From positions 27,046,757 to 27,110,756 of the forward strand of contig CM072523.1 in NCBI GenBank assembly GCA_036898135.1: DNA of 64,000 bases. The letters run 5' to 3'. The stretch is from Oncomelania hupensis. Its lineage: Eukaryota; Mollusca; Gastropoda; Littorinimorpha; Pomatiopsidae. Under the pieces are notes generated by a model, which saw only the letters and a program-made list of their open reading frames with translations, ran no database searches and was not told where the DNA came from. This document shows positions 62,997-64,000 of this stretch, one piece after another. Numbering within the stretch: position 1 is the first letter of the stretch; the number at the start of each line of letters is the position of its first letter. A program made the translations under genes and the position numbers.

Positions 62997-64000
62997 TCCT
63001 GGCTAGGTTGATTTACATACCCAGCCCTTCTCTGTCTTCAGCGGTGACTTTGATAGCGCCACACCTATAGACCTGCCTATAGCTGCCAAGCTCAACAGTT
63101 TCATGCCTTTCATTTCTAGCTAATATGTGTTTGTGTCAAGTCACAGATGTGCTAAAGGAGGATAATGCAAAGGCATTCACTGTGTTCAGTCGTGTGTGTG
63201 TTTGTGATAATGTTATTTTCAACCTGAAGTACTGTCAAGCGTACTACAGATTTCAGCACAACGTACTGTCTTTTGCAAATTTGTGTGTGCAGACTATTTG
63301 TCATATAAATGTCAGAGAAAAGATTTTGTGTCAAAAACCGTTGGAATGGCAAAATATGTTGTCAATATTGTTGTAAGCCCAGAATACAGTGGTACAGACA
63401 TTTTAGTATCAAGTATTTGTACTGCAACGTTCAGAGCAAACAATTGTGTCATATTGTTGTCTGCCCTAAAAATATTTCGATGGCAGATTTTATGACAAAC
63501 TCTAGTGCTGTACTTTTGTCAGTGCAAAATTACTGTTGCACCTTTCAGTTCTTTTCAATATAGTGTTCTTGCTCTACTTATATAATTATAGTTCTTGCTG
63601 ATGAACAAAATGTTATTTTGATGCCAATATGCTATTATTATTGTAGGTTGGGAAAAAAAAGGACACATAATTTATTGCTTGAATGCATGTTTGGTATAGC
63701 ATCTGTCCTTGTTTAAAAAGAAGATTGCCCCACCTTGTTAACAAACTTATAACGAATTTTATGTTGCATTTACGTACAGTTTAAATTTTTGTGTATGAAT
63801 AATGTGTACATCGATTCAATAATCTTTGTCATTTTGAGACCATTTTAAATTCAGATTGTTTTATTCTTTAAATGAGCCTTAGCAGAGGCCTTTTAAAAAA
63901 AAAAAAAACTTGTACAGGAGATAGTATGATTGAAGAAGAGTTTATCAGTCCATATTATTGAGGTGAACGCTCTCTAATGTAAACGTATAAACAGCATATT
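62997..64000 (+). other. 3' UTR of the ABCC5-like gene (extent unknown)
   Basis: It is AT-rich with no further coding signal. I see no AATAAA or ATTAAA hexamer before the window end, so the cleavage site is either variant or outside. A poly-A run lies at about 63895-63909. Confidence 0.5.

Overview
This is animal nuclear DNA. Its exons are short (30-283 nt) with GT/AG splice sites, its introns are long, there are no operons or bacterial signals, and it is dense in LTR retrotransposons, LINEs, tRNA-derived SINEs, DNA-transposon MITEs and trinucleotide microsatellites. The repeat style (ATT-tailed SINEs, AAGGTCA-rich intronic repeats, Gmr1-order Ty3/gypsy elements) suggests a marine invertebrate, perhaps a gastropod or other mollusc. 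That is an inference from general familiarity, not proof.

Layout. (1) 1-8432 is a nest of retroelements. A plus-strand Ty3/gypsy element (gag-protease-integrase followed by RNase H, with reverse transcriptase deleted) ends in a 1.56-kb LTR at 5321. It interrupts a LINE exactly at the reverse-transcriptase catalytic box. The LINE in turn sits in the gag gene of an older minus-strand copy of the same LTR family, whose 5' LTR is at 6911-8432. (2) 8433-21647 is non-coding, with a 689-bp retroposon family (three copies in the window, two with clear target-site duplications), tRNA-SINEs, a LINE fragment, a 317-bp MITE and a strong fold-back MITE. No host coding exon was recognised there. (3) 21648-62996 is one plus-strand host gene. 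Thirty coding exons join with consistent phases into a 1,492-residue full ABC transporter of the short ABCC type, closest to ABCC5/MRP5. The 3' untranslated region runs towards the window end.

The introns of this gene hold the rest. They include a 25-bp minisatellite expanded inside a LINE remnant, a hairpin, two CAG...CTG-ended DNA transposons with 5-bp duplications, a repeat carrying clustered TCAAGGTCA nuclear-receptor half-sites, a PIF/Harbinger-like MITE that still encodes a MADF-domain ORF, and a 2.2-kb 45-bp minisatellite lying between the two halves of the NBD2 Walker A motif. A very young, non-autonomous LTR retrotransposon sits 17 bp from an exon's splice donor, and a pogo/Tigger-like element lies just before the last exon.

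Functionally there is one host product here: a membrane pump with two transmembrane domains and two nucleotide-binding domains, predicted to export organic anions or cyclic nucleotides as its family does. Everything else is mobile or repetitive DNA.
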